From Burkholderiaceae bacterium (GTDB taxonomy: Bacteria; Pseudomonadota; Gammaproteobacteria; Burkholderiales; Burkholderiaceae_E): 43,086 bases of DNA. How positions within the stretch are numbered: the stretch's first letter is position 1; each line of letters begins with the position of its first letter. The stretch spans positions 1 to 43,086 of the forward strand of contig JAJTYR010000028.1 of assembly GCA_021463505.1 (NCBI GenBank), read 5' to 3'. Below are positions 27,896 through 37,439 of the stretch, piece by piece. A program made the position numbers and the translations under genes. Below the pieces are notes generated by a model. The model saw nothing but the letters and a program-made list of their open reading frames with translations. It made no database searches and was not told where the DNA came from.

Positions 27896-28702
27896 TCAAT
27901 TGCGCTGTGCATCGCGCAGGATTGCCTGCGCGCGCAGGATCACCGGCTTGTCGACCATCCTGCCGTCGACCGCGACCGCGGCGCCGCGGGAGGCGGCGGC
28001 CGCGTCGAGCACGCGCTGCGCCCACGCGCGCTCGCCTTCGGTGGGCGCGAAGCAGAGGTTCACGCCATCGACCTGACGCGGGTGGATGCACAGTTTCCCG
28101 CCGAAGCCGAGGCGGCGCGCGTGCAGCGCGTCGTCCTGCAACCGTGCCGCGTCGTCGATCGCGGTGGTCACGCCGTCGATCGGCGGCTGCAGCCCGGCCA
28201 GCCGCGAGGCGAGCACCAGTTGCGAGCGGAAGAAGAGCAGTTCCTCCTCGCGCGCGTCGCGCATGCCCAGGTCGACCTGGAAGTCGAGCGAACCGAAGGC
28301 GAGCCGCTGTACGCCGGGGGCGCCCGCGATGGCCGGCAGCGCGGCGAAGCCCGTAGCGCTCTCGACCAGCGGCAGCACCGTGGCGGCGCCGGCGGCGCGC
28401 AGGGTGGCGATGTCGTCCGCGCGTTCGGCCTTCGGCAGCATCACCGCGGCGATGCCGGGGCGCGCGCACAGCGCGAGGTCGTCGCGGAACCAGTCGGTGT
28501 CGGCGCCGTTGATGCGCACGATCACTGCGCGCGCGGCGCTGAGCCAGGCGCCGAGCGCCTTGCGCGCGCCGTCCTTGTCGGTCGGCGCGACCGCGTCTTC
28601 GAGATCGACGATCACCGCGTCGGCGCCGGCGGCCAGCGCCTTGTCGAAGCGATCGGGGCGCGAACCCGGAACGAACAGCAGCGAACGTGCAATGTGCGAC
28701 AT
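27896..28702 (-). CDS. ccl: CitE-type CoA-ester lyase, probably (S)-citramalyl-CoA lyase
   Basis: HpcH/HpaI aldolase / citrate lyase beta-like enzyme, 268 aa. Features: N-terminal LLFVPGSRPDRFDKAL, Mg/CoA region AVIVDLEDAVAPTDKDGAR, RINGADTDWFRDD, MLPKAE, the metal glutamate in PLVESATGF, the metal aspartate in FGSLDFQVDLGM, and the C-terminal GKLCIHPRQV. In the itaconate pathway this enzyme splits (S)-citramalyl-CoA to acetyl-CoA and pyruvate; the assignment here rests on gene context (CoA-transferase, hydratase, LysR, TRAP). Malyl-CoA-type lyase is the alternative. It starts two bases after the MmgE/PrpD stop. Confidence 0.8.
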   Translation of the reverse strand: MSHIARSLLFVPGSRPDRFDKALAAGADAVIVDLEDAVAPTDKDGARKALGAWLSAARAVIVRINGADTDWFRDDLALCARPGIAAVMLPKAERADDIATLRAAGAATVLPLVESATGFAALPAIAGAPGVQRLAFGSLDFQVDLGMRDAREEELLFFRSQLVLASRLAGLQPPIDGVTTAIDDAARLQDDALHARRLGFGGKLCIHPRQVDGVNLCFAPTEGERAWAQRVLDAAAASRGAAVAVDGRMVDKPVILRAQAILRDAQRN

Positions 28703-28704
28703 GG

Positions 28705-30072
28705 TCAGGCCTGCGTCGGGAGGAAGCGTCCGATCCGCGGCGCATCGGCGAGCGCCCAGACGCGCGCGATCACCGCGCGCATCTCGTCATCGCTCGCGCC
28801 GCCGTGGTATTGCGCGAGCCGCAGCGCCTTGTCCTCCAGTTCGGCGCGGCTCAGCGTGTTGCCCGGGTCGCCTTTGGGTTCGTCCACCTGCGCCTCCAGC
28901 GTGCGCCCGTCGGCCGTCTGCACCTGCACTCTTCCGATCCAGCGTGCCGGATAGGCGCGGTCCACCTCCGGGTCCAGTTCCATGCGCACCTTGTCGCGGA
29001 ATGCGACCACGGCCGAATCCCGGTATTCGGCGTCGAATTCGGCGAGCCCGGCGCGCCCTTCCACGGCCACCAGGCCGAGGACGGTGCCCATCGAGAACTT
29101 GGCCTGGTGCACGGTCTGCGGATCGGCGACCGGGCCGAGCACGTCGATGGCGCCCTGGTGCACGCGCACCGTCACGCGCTGCACTTCGTCGGCGGCGAGA
29201 TGGTGGGTGCGCATCAGTTGCAGCAGCGCGTCGGCCGCAGGGTGCGTGTGCCGGCACGACGCGTGGAACTTGAACGAGGTCTCGGCGAGCGCCCAGCGCG
29301 TGCCGAGCCGGTCGGTGAGTCGCGCGGGATCCGCGTCGGTGGACATGCCGGCGGCCATGCCCTGCACGCCCTCGAGGATGTGCTGCGCACCGGTGAGGCC
29401 GTCGTGCGCGAGGTACGCCGCGGCAAGCCCGGCGGCCGCTGCGTGCGCGGTGTGCAACTGCTTCGAGTCGGCCGCGTCGCGCAGGAACTCCCACAGGCCT
29501 GCGCTTTGCGTGCCCGCCGAGCCGAACGCGTGCAGCATCTGTCGCGGCGACAGCCGCAGCAGGCTGCCGACCGCGGCCGCTGCGGCCAGCGTGCCGGCGG
29601 TGCCGGTGGTGTGGAACACACGATAGTGCGAGCGACCGAGGAATTCGCCGACACGGATGCCGACCTCGTAGCCGGCGACGGCGGCCAGCAGCAGCTCGCG
29701 ACCGGATCGCCCGAGCGCCTGAGCGACCGCGAGTGCGGGCGGAAACACCACTGCCGCCGGATGGAACACCGAACCGTTGTGCACGTCGTCCTGCTCGGCG
29801 AAGTGCGAGGCCGCGGCATTGACCATCGCGGCCACCAGCGGGCTGCTTGCGCGGCGGTGGATCAGGATCTCGCTCGGCCCGTCGGCCGGTCCCATCGCCT
29901 CGGCGAAGCGCGCAATCGTCTCGACCGGCCGCGCGCCCTTGCCGGCCAGCGCCGAGGCGAACCAGTCGAGGAACAGGTCTTCGGCACGGCGCAGCACCGC
30001 CGCGGGAATCGATTCGAACCTCAGCGTGGCCGCGAATTCGGCCAGCGTGCGGCTCGGGTGCGTGTCGCTCAT
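28705..30072 (-). CDS. MmgE/PrpD family protein
   Basis: 455-aa member of the MmgE/PrpD fold. The family contains 2-methylcitrate dehydratase (PrpD), cis-aconitate decarboxylase (which makes itaconate) and epimerases. Recognisable segments: AEDLFLDWFASALAGKG, HFAEQDDVHNGSVFHPAAVVFPPAL, AGYEVGIRVGEFLG, GTAGTLAAAAAVG, and the substrate-site region FKFHASCRHTHPAADAL. A homologue lies in the P. aeruginosa itaconate locus, so it fits the cluster, but its reaction is not fixed by the sequence. ATG complement at 30070-30072; eight bases separate it from the CoA-transferase stop. Confidence 0.85.
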   Translation of the reverse strand: MSDTHPSRTLAEFAATLRFESIPAAVLRRAEDLFLDWFASALAGKGARPVETIARFAEAMGPADGPSEILIHRRASSPLVAAMVNAAASHFAEQDDVHNGSVFHPAAVVFPPALAVAQALGRSGRELLLAAVAGYEVGIRVGEFLGRSHYRVFHTTGTAGTLAAAAAVGSLLRLSPRQMLHAFGSAGTQSAGLWEFLRDAADSKQLHTAHAAAAGLAAAYLAHDGLTGAQHILEGVQGMAAGMSTDADPARLTDRLGTRWALAETSFKFHASCRHTHPAADALLQLMRTHHLAADEVQRVTVRVHQGAIDVLGPVADPQTVHQAKFSMGTVLGLVAVEGRAGLAEFDAEYRDSAVVAFRDKVRMELDPEVDRAYPARWIGRVQVQTADGRTLEAQVDEPKGDPGNTLSRAELEDKALRLAQYHGGASDDEMRAVIARVWALADAPRIGRFLPTQA

Positions 30073-30080
30073 CGGGAACC

Positions 30081-31250
30081 TCAGATGACGCCGTCGCGGC
30101 GGAACTGCGCGATCCGCGCGGCATCGTAGCCGAGTTCGGCCAGCACCGGTTCGCTGTGCTGGCCGAGCGCGGGGATCGCGTCCATGCGTGCTTCGGTCAT
30201 GCCGGGCGGCAGCAGCGCCGGCACGGTGCCGGCGGGGGTGGCGACCGTGGTCCAGCGCCCGCGCGCCTTCAGTTGCGGGTGGGCCCAGACCTCGGCCATG
30301 CCGTTGACCTGCGCGTTGGCGATCTGCGCCTCGTCGAGCAGCGCCACCAGCTGCGCGGCGTCGAGCTGCGCGAGGCGCGCGACGATGATTGCGCGCAGTT
30401 CGGCCCGATTGGCGACACGGCGGGAATTGGCACTGAAGCGCTCGTCGGTGGCCAGTGCCGGCTGGCCGAGCACCTTCGCACAGAACACCTGCCATTCGCG
30501 CTCGTTCTGCAGGCCGAGCATTACGGTTCGGCCGTCTCCGGTGGGGAACGGCCCGTACGGGTAGATCGTGGCGTGTGCGGCGCCTGCGCGCGGCGGGGCC
30601 GCCGCGCCTTCGTAGGCGTAGTACATCGGAAAGCTCATCCACTCGACCATGCTCTCGAGCATCGAGATGTCGATGCGCCGGCCGCGGCCGGTGCGCCCTC
30701 GCTCGATCAGCGCGGCGAGGATGTTGCTGTACGCGTACATGCCTGCCGCGATGTCGGCGATCGAGCAGCCTGCCTTGGCCATGTCGTCGGGCGTGCCGGT
30801 GACCGACAGGAAACCCGATTCGCTCTGGATCAGCAGGTCGTAGGCCTTCTTGTCGCGGTACGGGCCGTCGGAGCCGTAGCCCGAGATGTCGCAGACGATC
30901 AGGCCGGGGTGCTTCGGTGCGAGCACCTCGTACGAAAGGCCCAGCCGCGCTGCAGCGCCCGGCGCGAGGTTCTGCACCAGCACGTCGGCGCGGCCGAGCA
31001 GCCGCGCGAGGATCTCCGGCGCCTGCGCGTGCTTCAGGTCGAGCGTGAGGCTCTCCTTCGAGCGGTTGGTCCAGACGAAGTGCGAGGCCTGGCCGGCCAC
31101 CCGCTCGTCGTAGGCACGCGCGAAGTCGCCCACGCCCGGGCGCTCGACCTTGACGACGCGCGCGCCGTTGTCGGCGAGTTGGCGCGTGCAGAACGGCGCG
31201 GCGATCGCGTGCTCGAGCGTGACGACCGTGATGCCGGCGAGCGCGCCCAT
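30081..31250 (-). CDS. ict: Class III (CaiB/BaiF) CoA-transferase, probably itaconate CoA-transferase
   Basis: Transfers CoA between carboxylic acids through a glutamyl/aspartyl-CoA intermediate; in the itaconate pathway from succinyl-CoA to itaconate. The 389-aa product begins LAGITVVTLEHAIAAPFCTRQLADNGARVVKVE and has TNRSKESLTLDLK, YDLLIQSESGFLSVTG and the catalytic aspartate in SIADIAAGMYAYSNI. The C-terminal half contains LALLDEAQ-like and HPQLKARGRW segments typical of the family. Its ATG overlaps the stop of the acyl-CoA dehydrogenase gene (ATGA). The substrate is inferred from context; mesaconate, succinate or another C4-C5 acid is possible. Confidence 0.82.
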   Translation of the reverse strand: MGALAGITVVTLEHAIAAPFCTRQLADNGARVVKVERPGVGDFARAYDERVAGQASHFVWTNRSKESLTLDLKHAQAPEILARLLGRADVLVQNLAPGAAARLGLSYEVLAPKHPGLIVCDISGYGSDGPYRDKKAYDLLIQSESGFLSVTGTPDDMAKAGCSIADIAAGMYAYSNILAALIERGRTGRGRRIDISMLESMVEWMSFPMYYAYEGAAAPPRAGAAHATIYPYGPFPTGDGRTVMLGLQNEREWQVFCAKVLGQPALATDERFSANSRRVANRAELRAIIVARLAQLDAAQLVALLDEAQIANAQVNGMAEVWAHPQLKARGRWTTVATPAGTVPALLPPGMTEARMDAIPALGQHSEPVLAELGYDAARIAQFRRDGVI

Positions 31251-32413
31251 CAGAACGACCTCGGCAGGCCGAGCACGTGCTCGGCGACGTAGGAGAGGAT
31301 CAGGTTGGTCGAGATCGGCGCCACCTGGTACAGGCGCGTCTCGCGGAACTTGCGCTCGACGTCGTACTCGTGCGCGAAGCCGAAGCCGCCGTGGAACTGG
31401 ATGCAGGCATTGGCCGCTTCCCACGAGGCCTTCGCCGCGAGGTACTTGGCCATGTTGGCCTGGGCACCGCAGGGCTCGTGCGCGTCGAAGCGCCGGCACG
31501 CCTCCCAGCGCATCAGGTTGGCCGCCTCGACTTCGATGAACGACTCGGCGATCGGGAACTGCACGCCCTGGTTCTGGCCGATCGGACGGCCGAACACGAT
31601 GCGCTCGTTCGCGTATTTCGTGACCCGGTCGACGAACCAGTAGCCGTCGCCGATGCACTCGGCGGCGATCAGCGTGCGCTCGGCGTTCAGCCCGTCGAGG
31701 ATGTACCGGAATCCCTGGCCTTCCTCGCCGATCAGGTTCCCGGCCGGGATCTCGAGGTTTTCGAAGAACAGCTCGTTGGTCTCGTGGTTGACCATGTTCG
31801 CGATCGGGCGCACCGTCAGGCCCGACTTCTCGGCCGCGCGCAGGTCGACCATGAAGATCGACATGCCCTCGGACTTCTTCTTCACGTCGGCCAGCGGCGT
31901 CGTGCGCGCGAGCAGGATCATCCAGTCGGAGTGCTGCACGCGCGAGATCCAGACCTTCTGGCCGTTGACGACGTAGCGGTCGCCCTTCTTCACCGCGGTG
32001 GTCCTGATCTTCGTCGTGTCGGTGCCGGTGGTCGGCTCGGTGACGCCCATCGACTGCAGCCGCCATTCGCCGGTGGCGATCTTCGGCAGGTACTTGCGCT
32101 TCTGCTCCTCCGAACCGTGGCGCAGCAGCGTGCCCATGTTGTACATCTGGCCGTGCAGCGCGCCCGAGTTGCCGCCGGCGCGGTTGATCTCTTCCATGAT
32201 GACCGAGGCTTCGGTCAGCCCCAGGCCCGACCCGCCATACTCGTGCGGGATCAGCGCGGCCATCCAGCCCGCCTTCGTCAGTGCGTCGACGAACGCCTCC
32301 GGATAGGCGCGGTCCGCGTCGACCTGCCGGTGGTATTCGTCGGGGAACTGGCGGCACAGGTCGCGCACGCCGTCGCGGATGTCCGGGTAGCTGTGATCGG
32401 AAGTCGAGCGCAT
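31250..32413 (-). CDS. Acyl-CoA dehydrogenase
   Basis: FAD-dependent acyl-CoA dehydrogenase, 387 aa. Conserved parts: ALIPHEYGGSGLGL, GVTEPTTGTDTTKI, the substrate-loop region NGQKVWISRVQHSDW, and C-terminal CIQFHGGFGFAHEYDVERKFRE. The usual catalytic glutamate of the YEGTSEI segment is absent (the region reads YQVAPISTN); the glutamate in LNAERTLIAAE corresponds to the alternative position used by isovaleryl-CoA and long-chain enzymes. A homologue occupies the same place in the P. aeruginosa itaconate locus, where its role is unclear to me. It lies 34 bases after the hydratase gene. Confidence 0.88.
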   Translation of the reverse strand: MRSTSDHSYPDIRDGVRDLCRQFPDEYHRQVDADRAYPEAFVDALTKAGWMAALIPHEYGGSGLGLTEASVIMEEINRAGGNSGALHGQMYNMGTLLRHGSEEQKRKYLPKIATGEWRLQSMGVTEPTTGTDTTKIRTTAVKKGDRYVVNGQKVWISRVQHSDWMILLARTTPLADVKKKSEGMSIFMVDLRAAEKSGLTVRPIANMVNHETNELFFENLEIPAGNLIGEEGQGFRYILDGLNAERTLIAAECIGDGYWFVDRVTKYANERIVFGRPIGQNQGVQFPIAESFIEVEAANLMRWEACRRFDAHEPCGAQANMAKYLAAKASWEAANACIQFHGGFGFAHEYDVERKFRETRLYQVAPISTNLILSYVAEHVLGLPRSF

Positions 32414-32447
32414 CGTGATGTCCGGAAGTTTCGTCGGGTGCGGCCGC

Positions 32448-33293
32448 TCAGGGCAGCTGCGCGGTGGCTTCCATCGCGAGGAAGCCTGCGTGGTCGCGGG
32501 CCCACAGCCGCACCTGGCGGTCGCCGTCGGGACGGCCGCAGACGGTGAAGTGGTGGATGTCGAACAGCGGGCGCACCGCCCGGAACTCGAAGCGGCGCAC
32601 GCGCGCCCGCGGCATCTCGCGCCGCAGCAGGTCGAGCAGCAGCGTCGCGATCAGCGGCCCGTGCACCACCAGCCCGGGATAGCCCTCGACTTCGGTGACG
32701 TAGCTGCGGTCGTAGTGGATCCGGTGCCCGTTGAAGGTGAGCGCCGAGTAGCGAAAGAGCAGCACCGGGTCGGGCACGATCTCGCGCGAGAACGCCGCAT
32801 CGGCGGGCGCGGGGCGCGGCTCGGCGGCCGGCGCCCCCGGCGCGGGGTGGTCGCGGTAGACGATGTCGTGCTCTTCGGTGATCGCCAGCCCGCGCGCGTC
32901 CGTGATCTCGTGGCGCACGTTCACGAAGACCAGCGAGCCGCTGCGCCCCGACTTGCCGCGAACGTCGGCGATGCGCGACTCGCGCGTCATTTCGTCGCCC
33001 ACGCGCGGCGCGTGATGGAACTCGAGTCGCCCGCCGGCCCACATGCGCCGCGGCAGCGGCACGGGCGGCAGGAAGCCGCCGCGCCTGGCGTGTCCGTCGG
33101 GGCCGATCGCGCTCTGTCGCGTGAGCGGCGTGAAATACAGCCAGTGCCACAGCGGCGGCAGGTCGGTGCCGGGCAGCGGCTCGGGGTCGTCGCGGTCCAG
33201 CGTGGCCGACAGCGCCGCCACCGGCGCGGCCGTGACCAGGTCGGAGCGCCGCTCGGTGCGGCCGATCCATTCCTCGAGCTGCTGGATGTCCAT
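32448..33293 (-). CDS. ich: MaoC/HTD2-type hydratase, probably itaconyl-CoA hydratase
   Basis: Hot-dog-fold enoyl-CoA hydratase of the mesaconyl-C4-CoA hydratase (FAS1-like dehydratase) family, 281 aa. Family segments: LPPLWHWLYFTPLTRQSAIGPDGH, GGFLPPVPLPRRMWAGG, and the hydratase motif YSALTFNGHRIHYDRSYV with the active-site histidine, then YPGLVVHGPL. In the itaconate pathway it hydrates itaconyl-CoA to (S)-citramalyl-CoA. ATG complement at 33291-33293 is chosen because homology begins at DIQQLEEWIGRTE; the open frame continues upstream into the regulatory region. It is the first gene of the operon, divergent from the LysR gene. Confidence 0.85.
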   Translation of the reverse strand: MDIQQLEEWIGRTERRSDLVTAAPVAALSATLDRDDPEPLPGTDLPPLWHWLYFTPLTRQSAIGPDGHARRGGFLPPVPLPRRMWAGGRLEFHHAPRVGDEMTRESRIADVRGKSGRSGSLVFVNVRHEITDARGLAITEEHDIVYRDHPAPGAPAAEPRPAPADAAFSREIVPDPVLLFRYSALTFNGHRIHYDRSYVTEVEGYPGLVVHGPLIATLLLDLLRREMPRARVRRFEFRAVRPLFDIHHFTVCGRPDGDRQVRLWARDHAGFLAMEATAQLP

Positions 33294-33450
33294 GGCGGTT
33301 CCCGGATCGCGCCTCGACGCGAAAGTTCGAGCTTGCGCGAAACCATGGCTGCCGACAATTCGCAATTCCGCAAGCCTGCCTTCGGCCACGGCTAAGGCGA
33401 TAGACTGCGGCTCGGGACCGGCGATCGCCGGTCCGCTGCAGCCTGCCTTC
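33294..33450. promoter_or_regulatory. Divergent control region between ich-like operon and LysR gene
   Basis: 157 bp that should hold promoters for both directions and the LysR-type operator. The AT-richest part, 33356-33374 (ACAATTCGCAATTCCGCAA), lies between CTTGCG (33332-33337) and CGCAAG (33369-33374), a spaced inverted repeat. TAGACT at 33401-33406 could be the -10 of the LysR gene. I found no perfect T-N11-A site, so operator placement is tentative. Confidence 0.45.
33415..33434. repeat. 20-bp perfect palindrome upstream of the LysR gene
   Basis: GGACCGGCGA (33415-33424) followed by TCGCCGGTCC (33425-33434), exact inverted repeats with no spacer, ending 16 bases before the LysR ATG. 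It could be an operator for a dimeric regulator (self-control or another protein). As RNA, the 8-bp arms with a small loop would form a hairpin in the leader near the start site. Confidence 0.7.
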
Positions 33451-34383
33451 ATGTCCATGCACTTCGACCTGGTCGACCTGCGCCTGATGGTGCGGATCGC
33501 CGAAGCCAACAGCCTGACCGGAGGCGCGGCCTCCTCGCACATGTCGCTGCCGGCGGCCAGCGCGCGCGTCAAGCACCTGGAGGAGCGCATTGGCGCCAAG
33601 CTGCTCTACCGCACCAGCCAGGGGGTGACGCTCACGCCGCCCGGGCAGGCTTTCGTTCAGCATGCGCGGCTGGTGCTGGCGCAGATCGATCACCTGCGCA
33701 GCGACCTGCGCGAATACGCCAAGGGCGTGAAGGGTCACCTGCGGGTGCTCGCGAACGCGACCGCGCTGGGCGAATTCCTGCCGCCGGTGCTGCGCACCTA
33801 CCTGCTTCGCCATCCGGACGTGAACGTCGACCTGCGCGAGCGCCTGAGCGACGAGATCGTCCGCGCGGTGTCCGACGGGCAGACCGACATCGGCATCGTC
33901 GCGGGCACGGTGCGCACCGAAAGCCTCGAAGTCCTCCCGTACCGGCACGACCGACTGGTGCTGGCGGTGCCGGCCGGCCATCCGCTGGCCAGCGAGCCGG
34001 AAGTCGACTTCGCCGACACGCTCGAACTGGACCACGTCGGCCTGCAGGACGCCAGCGCGCTGCACGGCTTCATCCGGCGCGTGTGCGAAGGGCTGGGCCG
34101 GCCGCTGCGGCTGCGCATCCAGGTGGGCGGCTTCGAGACCGCGTGCCGGATGATCGAGGCAGGCGTGGGCGTCGGCGTGCTGCCCGGATCGGCCGCGCGT
34201 CGCCATGCGCAGACGATGGCAATCGGCATCGTCGCATTGCGCGACGACTGGGCACTGCGCGAGCTGCGCATCTGTGCGCGCAGCCTGGACGCGCTGCCGG
34301 GCTACGCCCGCGAACTGGTCGACCTGCTGGTGGCCGATGCCCGCGAGGCGGCGCGCTGCGCGCCTGTTGCGGCGCGGCGCTGA
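33451..34383 (+). CDS. LysR-type transcriptional regulator of the CoA-ester operon
   Basis: 310-aa LysR-family regulator. The N-terminal winged helix-turn-helix covers about residues 5-64 (LRLMVRIAEANSLTGGAA, LPAASARVKHLEERIGAKLLYRTSQGVTLTPPG), the linker helix follows, and the effector domain from about residue 92 begins HLRVLANATALGEFLP. Divergent from the hydratase-dehydrogenase-transferase operon, it most likely senses a pathway acid or CoA ester and activates that operon and perhaps the TRAP genes downstream; the P. aeruginosa itaconate locus has a LysR gene in the same relation. ATG 33451 is the first in frame after the control region; ATG 33457 is an alternative. Confidence 0.92.
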   Translation: MSMHFDLVDLRLMVRIAEANSLTGGAASSHMSLPAASARVKHLEERIGAKLLYRTSQGVTLTPPGQAFVQHARLVLAQIDHLRSDLREYAKGVKGHLRVLANATALGEFLPPVLRTYLLRHPDVNVDLRERLSDEIVRAVSDGQTDIGIVAGTVRTESLEVLPYRHDRLVLAVPAGHPLASEPEVDFADTLELDHVGLQDASALHGFIRRVCEGLGRPLRLRIQVGGFETACRMIEAGVGVGVLPGSAARRHAQTMAIGIVALRDDWALRELRICARSLDALPGYARELVDLLVADAREAARCAPVAARR

Positions 34384-35535
<1,152 letters not shown>

Positions 35536-35578
35536 GCGCCCGGTCGCCCTTCGGGCAACGCGCGACGGAACGCCTTAC

Positions 35579-36127
35579 GTGAACAGCGGCTGGGTCGGAC
35601 GGATCGAGGAGGGCCTCGTCGCCCTCCTCATTTCGTTGATGACGCTGATCACCTTCATTCAGGTGGTCGCGCGCTACGTCTTCAACTACAGCTTCGTCTG
35701 GGCGCTCGAGCTCACCACTTTCCTGTTCGCCGGGCTGATCTTCATCGGCATCTCGTACGGCGTGCGTGTGGGCGCACACATCGGCGTCGACGTGCTGGTC
35801 AAGGCCCTGAAGCCGGGCACTGCGCGGGTGGTCGCCGTCGTGGCCACGCTGCTGTGCATGGTCTACGCGGCGATCGTCTTCGTCGGCGGCTGGCTCTACG
35901 TCTCCAAGATCCACGACATCGGCATCCTCGCGCAGGATCTGCCGATTCCGGCGTGGGTGCCGCGGACCGTGCTGCCGCTGGGCTTCGCGCTGCTGTTCTT
36001 TCGTTTCGGCCAGGTGCTGGTGCGCACGCTCGGCGGCAGGCAGGCGGGGCTGCTGGCCGACGAGGCGGAGGATGCGCTGAAACTGCGCGCTACCGACACC
36101 GATGACACGCCACGGGTGCGCGAATGA
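35579..36127 (+). CDS. dctQ: TRAP transporter small membrane subunit DctQ
   Basis: Small inner-membrane subunit, 182 aa, with about four hydrophobic segments: EGLVALLISLMTLITFIQVV, LTTFLFAGLIFIGISYGV, VVAVVATLLCMVYAAIVFVG and VLPLGFALLFFRF. The segment ARYVFNYSFVWALELTTFLF is characteristic of DctQ. The C-terminal 30 residues are acidic and hydrophilic. Start is GTG 35579 with only a weak Shine-Dalgarno sequence. It overlaps dctM by four bases (ATGA). Confidence 0.94.
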   Translation: MNSGWVGRIEEGLVALLISLMTLITFIQVVARYVFNYSFVWALELTTFLFAGLIFIGISYGVRVGAHIGVDVLVKALKPGTARVVAVVATLLCMVYAAIVFVGGWLYVSKIHDIGILAQDLPIPAWVPRTVLPLGFALLFFRFGQVLVRTLGGRQAGLLADEAEDALKLRATDTDDTPRVRE

Positions 36128-37401
36128 CCACCGCGGCGCTGTTCATGATGCTGTTCGTCTTCATGTTCATGGGCATGCCGGTGGCGGTGGCCCTCGGGCT
36201 GTCCTCGCTGATCACGATCCTGGTGTTCGGCCACGATTCGCTCGCCTCGCTGGCGCTCAAGCTCTACGAGACCTCGGAGCACTTCACGCTGCTGGCGATC
36301 CCGTTCTTCATCCTCGGCGGCGTGTTCATGACCACCGGCGGCGTGGCCAGGCGGATGATCCGCTTTGCGGTGGCCTGCGTGGGTCACTTCCACGGCGGCC
36401 TCGCGATGGCTTCGGTGCTGGCCTGCATGCTGTTCGCCGCGGTCTCGGGTTCGTCGCCAGCCACCGTGGTGGCGGTCGGCTCGATCGTGATTGCCGGGAT
36501 GGTGCGCGCCGGTTATCCGCAGTCGTTCGCCGCCGGCGTGGTGTGCAACGCCGGCACGCTGGGCATCCTGATTCCGCCGTCGATCGTCATGGTGGTCTAC
36601 GGCGCCGCCACCGAAACCTCGGTCGGCAAGCTGTTCATGGCCGGCATCGTCCCCGGCATCCTGCTGGGCCTGCTGCTGATGGTGGCGATCTACATCCTTG
36701 CCCGGATGCGCGACCTGCCGCGCCAGCCGACTCCCACGCTGCGCGAGATCGTCGACTCGGCGCGCGATTCGCTGTGGGGCCTGCTGCTGGTCGTCATCAT
36801 CCTCGGCGGCATCTACGGCGGGGTGTTCACGCCGACCGAAGCGGCGGCGGTCTCGGCGGTCTACGCGTTCGTCGTCGCGCTGTTCGTCTACCGCGACATC
36901 GGCTGGCCGCAGGTGCCGGCGATGCTGGTCGACGCGTCGAAGATCACGGTGATGCTGATGTTCATCATCGCCAACGCGCTGCTGTTCGCGCACGTGCTCA
37001 CCACCGAGCGCATTCCGCAGATCATCGCCGAACACATCGTCGCCTGGGGGATGCCGGCCTGGGGCTTCCTGATCGTGGTGAACCTGCTGCTGCTGGTGGC
37101 CGGGATGTTCATGGAGCCGACCGGGATCATCCTGATCATGGCGCCGATCCTGTTCCCGATCGCGGTGCAACTGGGCATCGATCCGGTGCACCTGGGCATC
37201 ATCATGGTGGTGAACCTGGAGATCGGCATGGTCACGCCGCCGGTGGGCCTGAACCTGTTCGTCACCGTCGGCATCACGGACATGACGATCGGCGAGGTGA
37301 TCCGCGCGGCGCTGCCGTGGCTGTCGCTGCTGCTGGTGTTCCTGGTGATCGTCACCTACGTGCCACAGATCGCGCTGTTCCTTCCGAACCTGTTGTTCTG
37401 A
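36124..37401 (+). CDS. dctM: TRAP transporter large permease subunit DctM
   Basis: Large ion-coupled permease subunit, 425 aa with about 11-13 hydrophobic segments. Recognisable parts: FMGMPVAVALGLSSLITIL, ILGGVFMTTGGVARRMI, the conserved SGSSPATVVAVGSIV and NAGTLGILIPPSIVMVVYG, GVFTPTEAAAVSAVYAF, and LEIGMVTPPVGLNLFV. Together with DctP and DctQ it would import the substrate using a sodium gradient. The stop codon lies inside a terminator-like hairpin. Confidence 0.96.
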   Translation: MTTAALFMMLFVFMFMGMPVAVALGLSSLITILVFGHDSLASLALKLYETSEHFTLLAIPFFILGGVFMTTGGVARRMIRFAVACVGHFHGGLAMASVLACMLFAAVSGSSPATVVAVGSIVIAGMVRAGYPQSFAAGVVCNAGTLGILIPPSIVMVVYGAATETSVGKLFMAGIVPGILLGLLLMVAIYILARMRDLPRQPTPTLREIVDSARDSLWGLLLVVIILGGIYGGVFTPTEAAAVSAVYAFVVALFVYRDIGWPQVPAMLVDASKITVMLMFIIANALLFAHVLTTERIPQIIAEHIVAWGMPAWGFLIVVNLLLLVAGMFMEPTGIILIMAPILFPIAVQLGIDPVHLGIIMVVNLEIGMVTPPVGLNLFVTVGITDMTIGEVIRAALPWLSLLLVFLVIVTYVPQIALFLPNLLF

Positions 37402-37423
37402 TCGCCCCGGCGCGGGGGCGATC
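37400..37423. terminator. Hairpin between convergent dctM and MFS genes
   Basis: GATCGCCCC (37400-37408), 6-base loop, GGGGCGATC (37415-37423), perfect 9-bp stem beginning in the dctM stop codon and 17 bases from the MFS stop. Position and strength suggest a terminator acting in both directions, though neither side has a T-tract. Confidence 0.5.
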
Positions 37424-37439
37424 GCAGTGTGAACACGCC

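Noticed and set aside
30073-30642. N-terminal extension of the MmgE/PrpD frame into the CoA-transferase gene
   Set aside because: The extension is Arg-rich, lies inside the CoA-transferase gene, and homology starts at ATG 30072.
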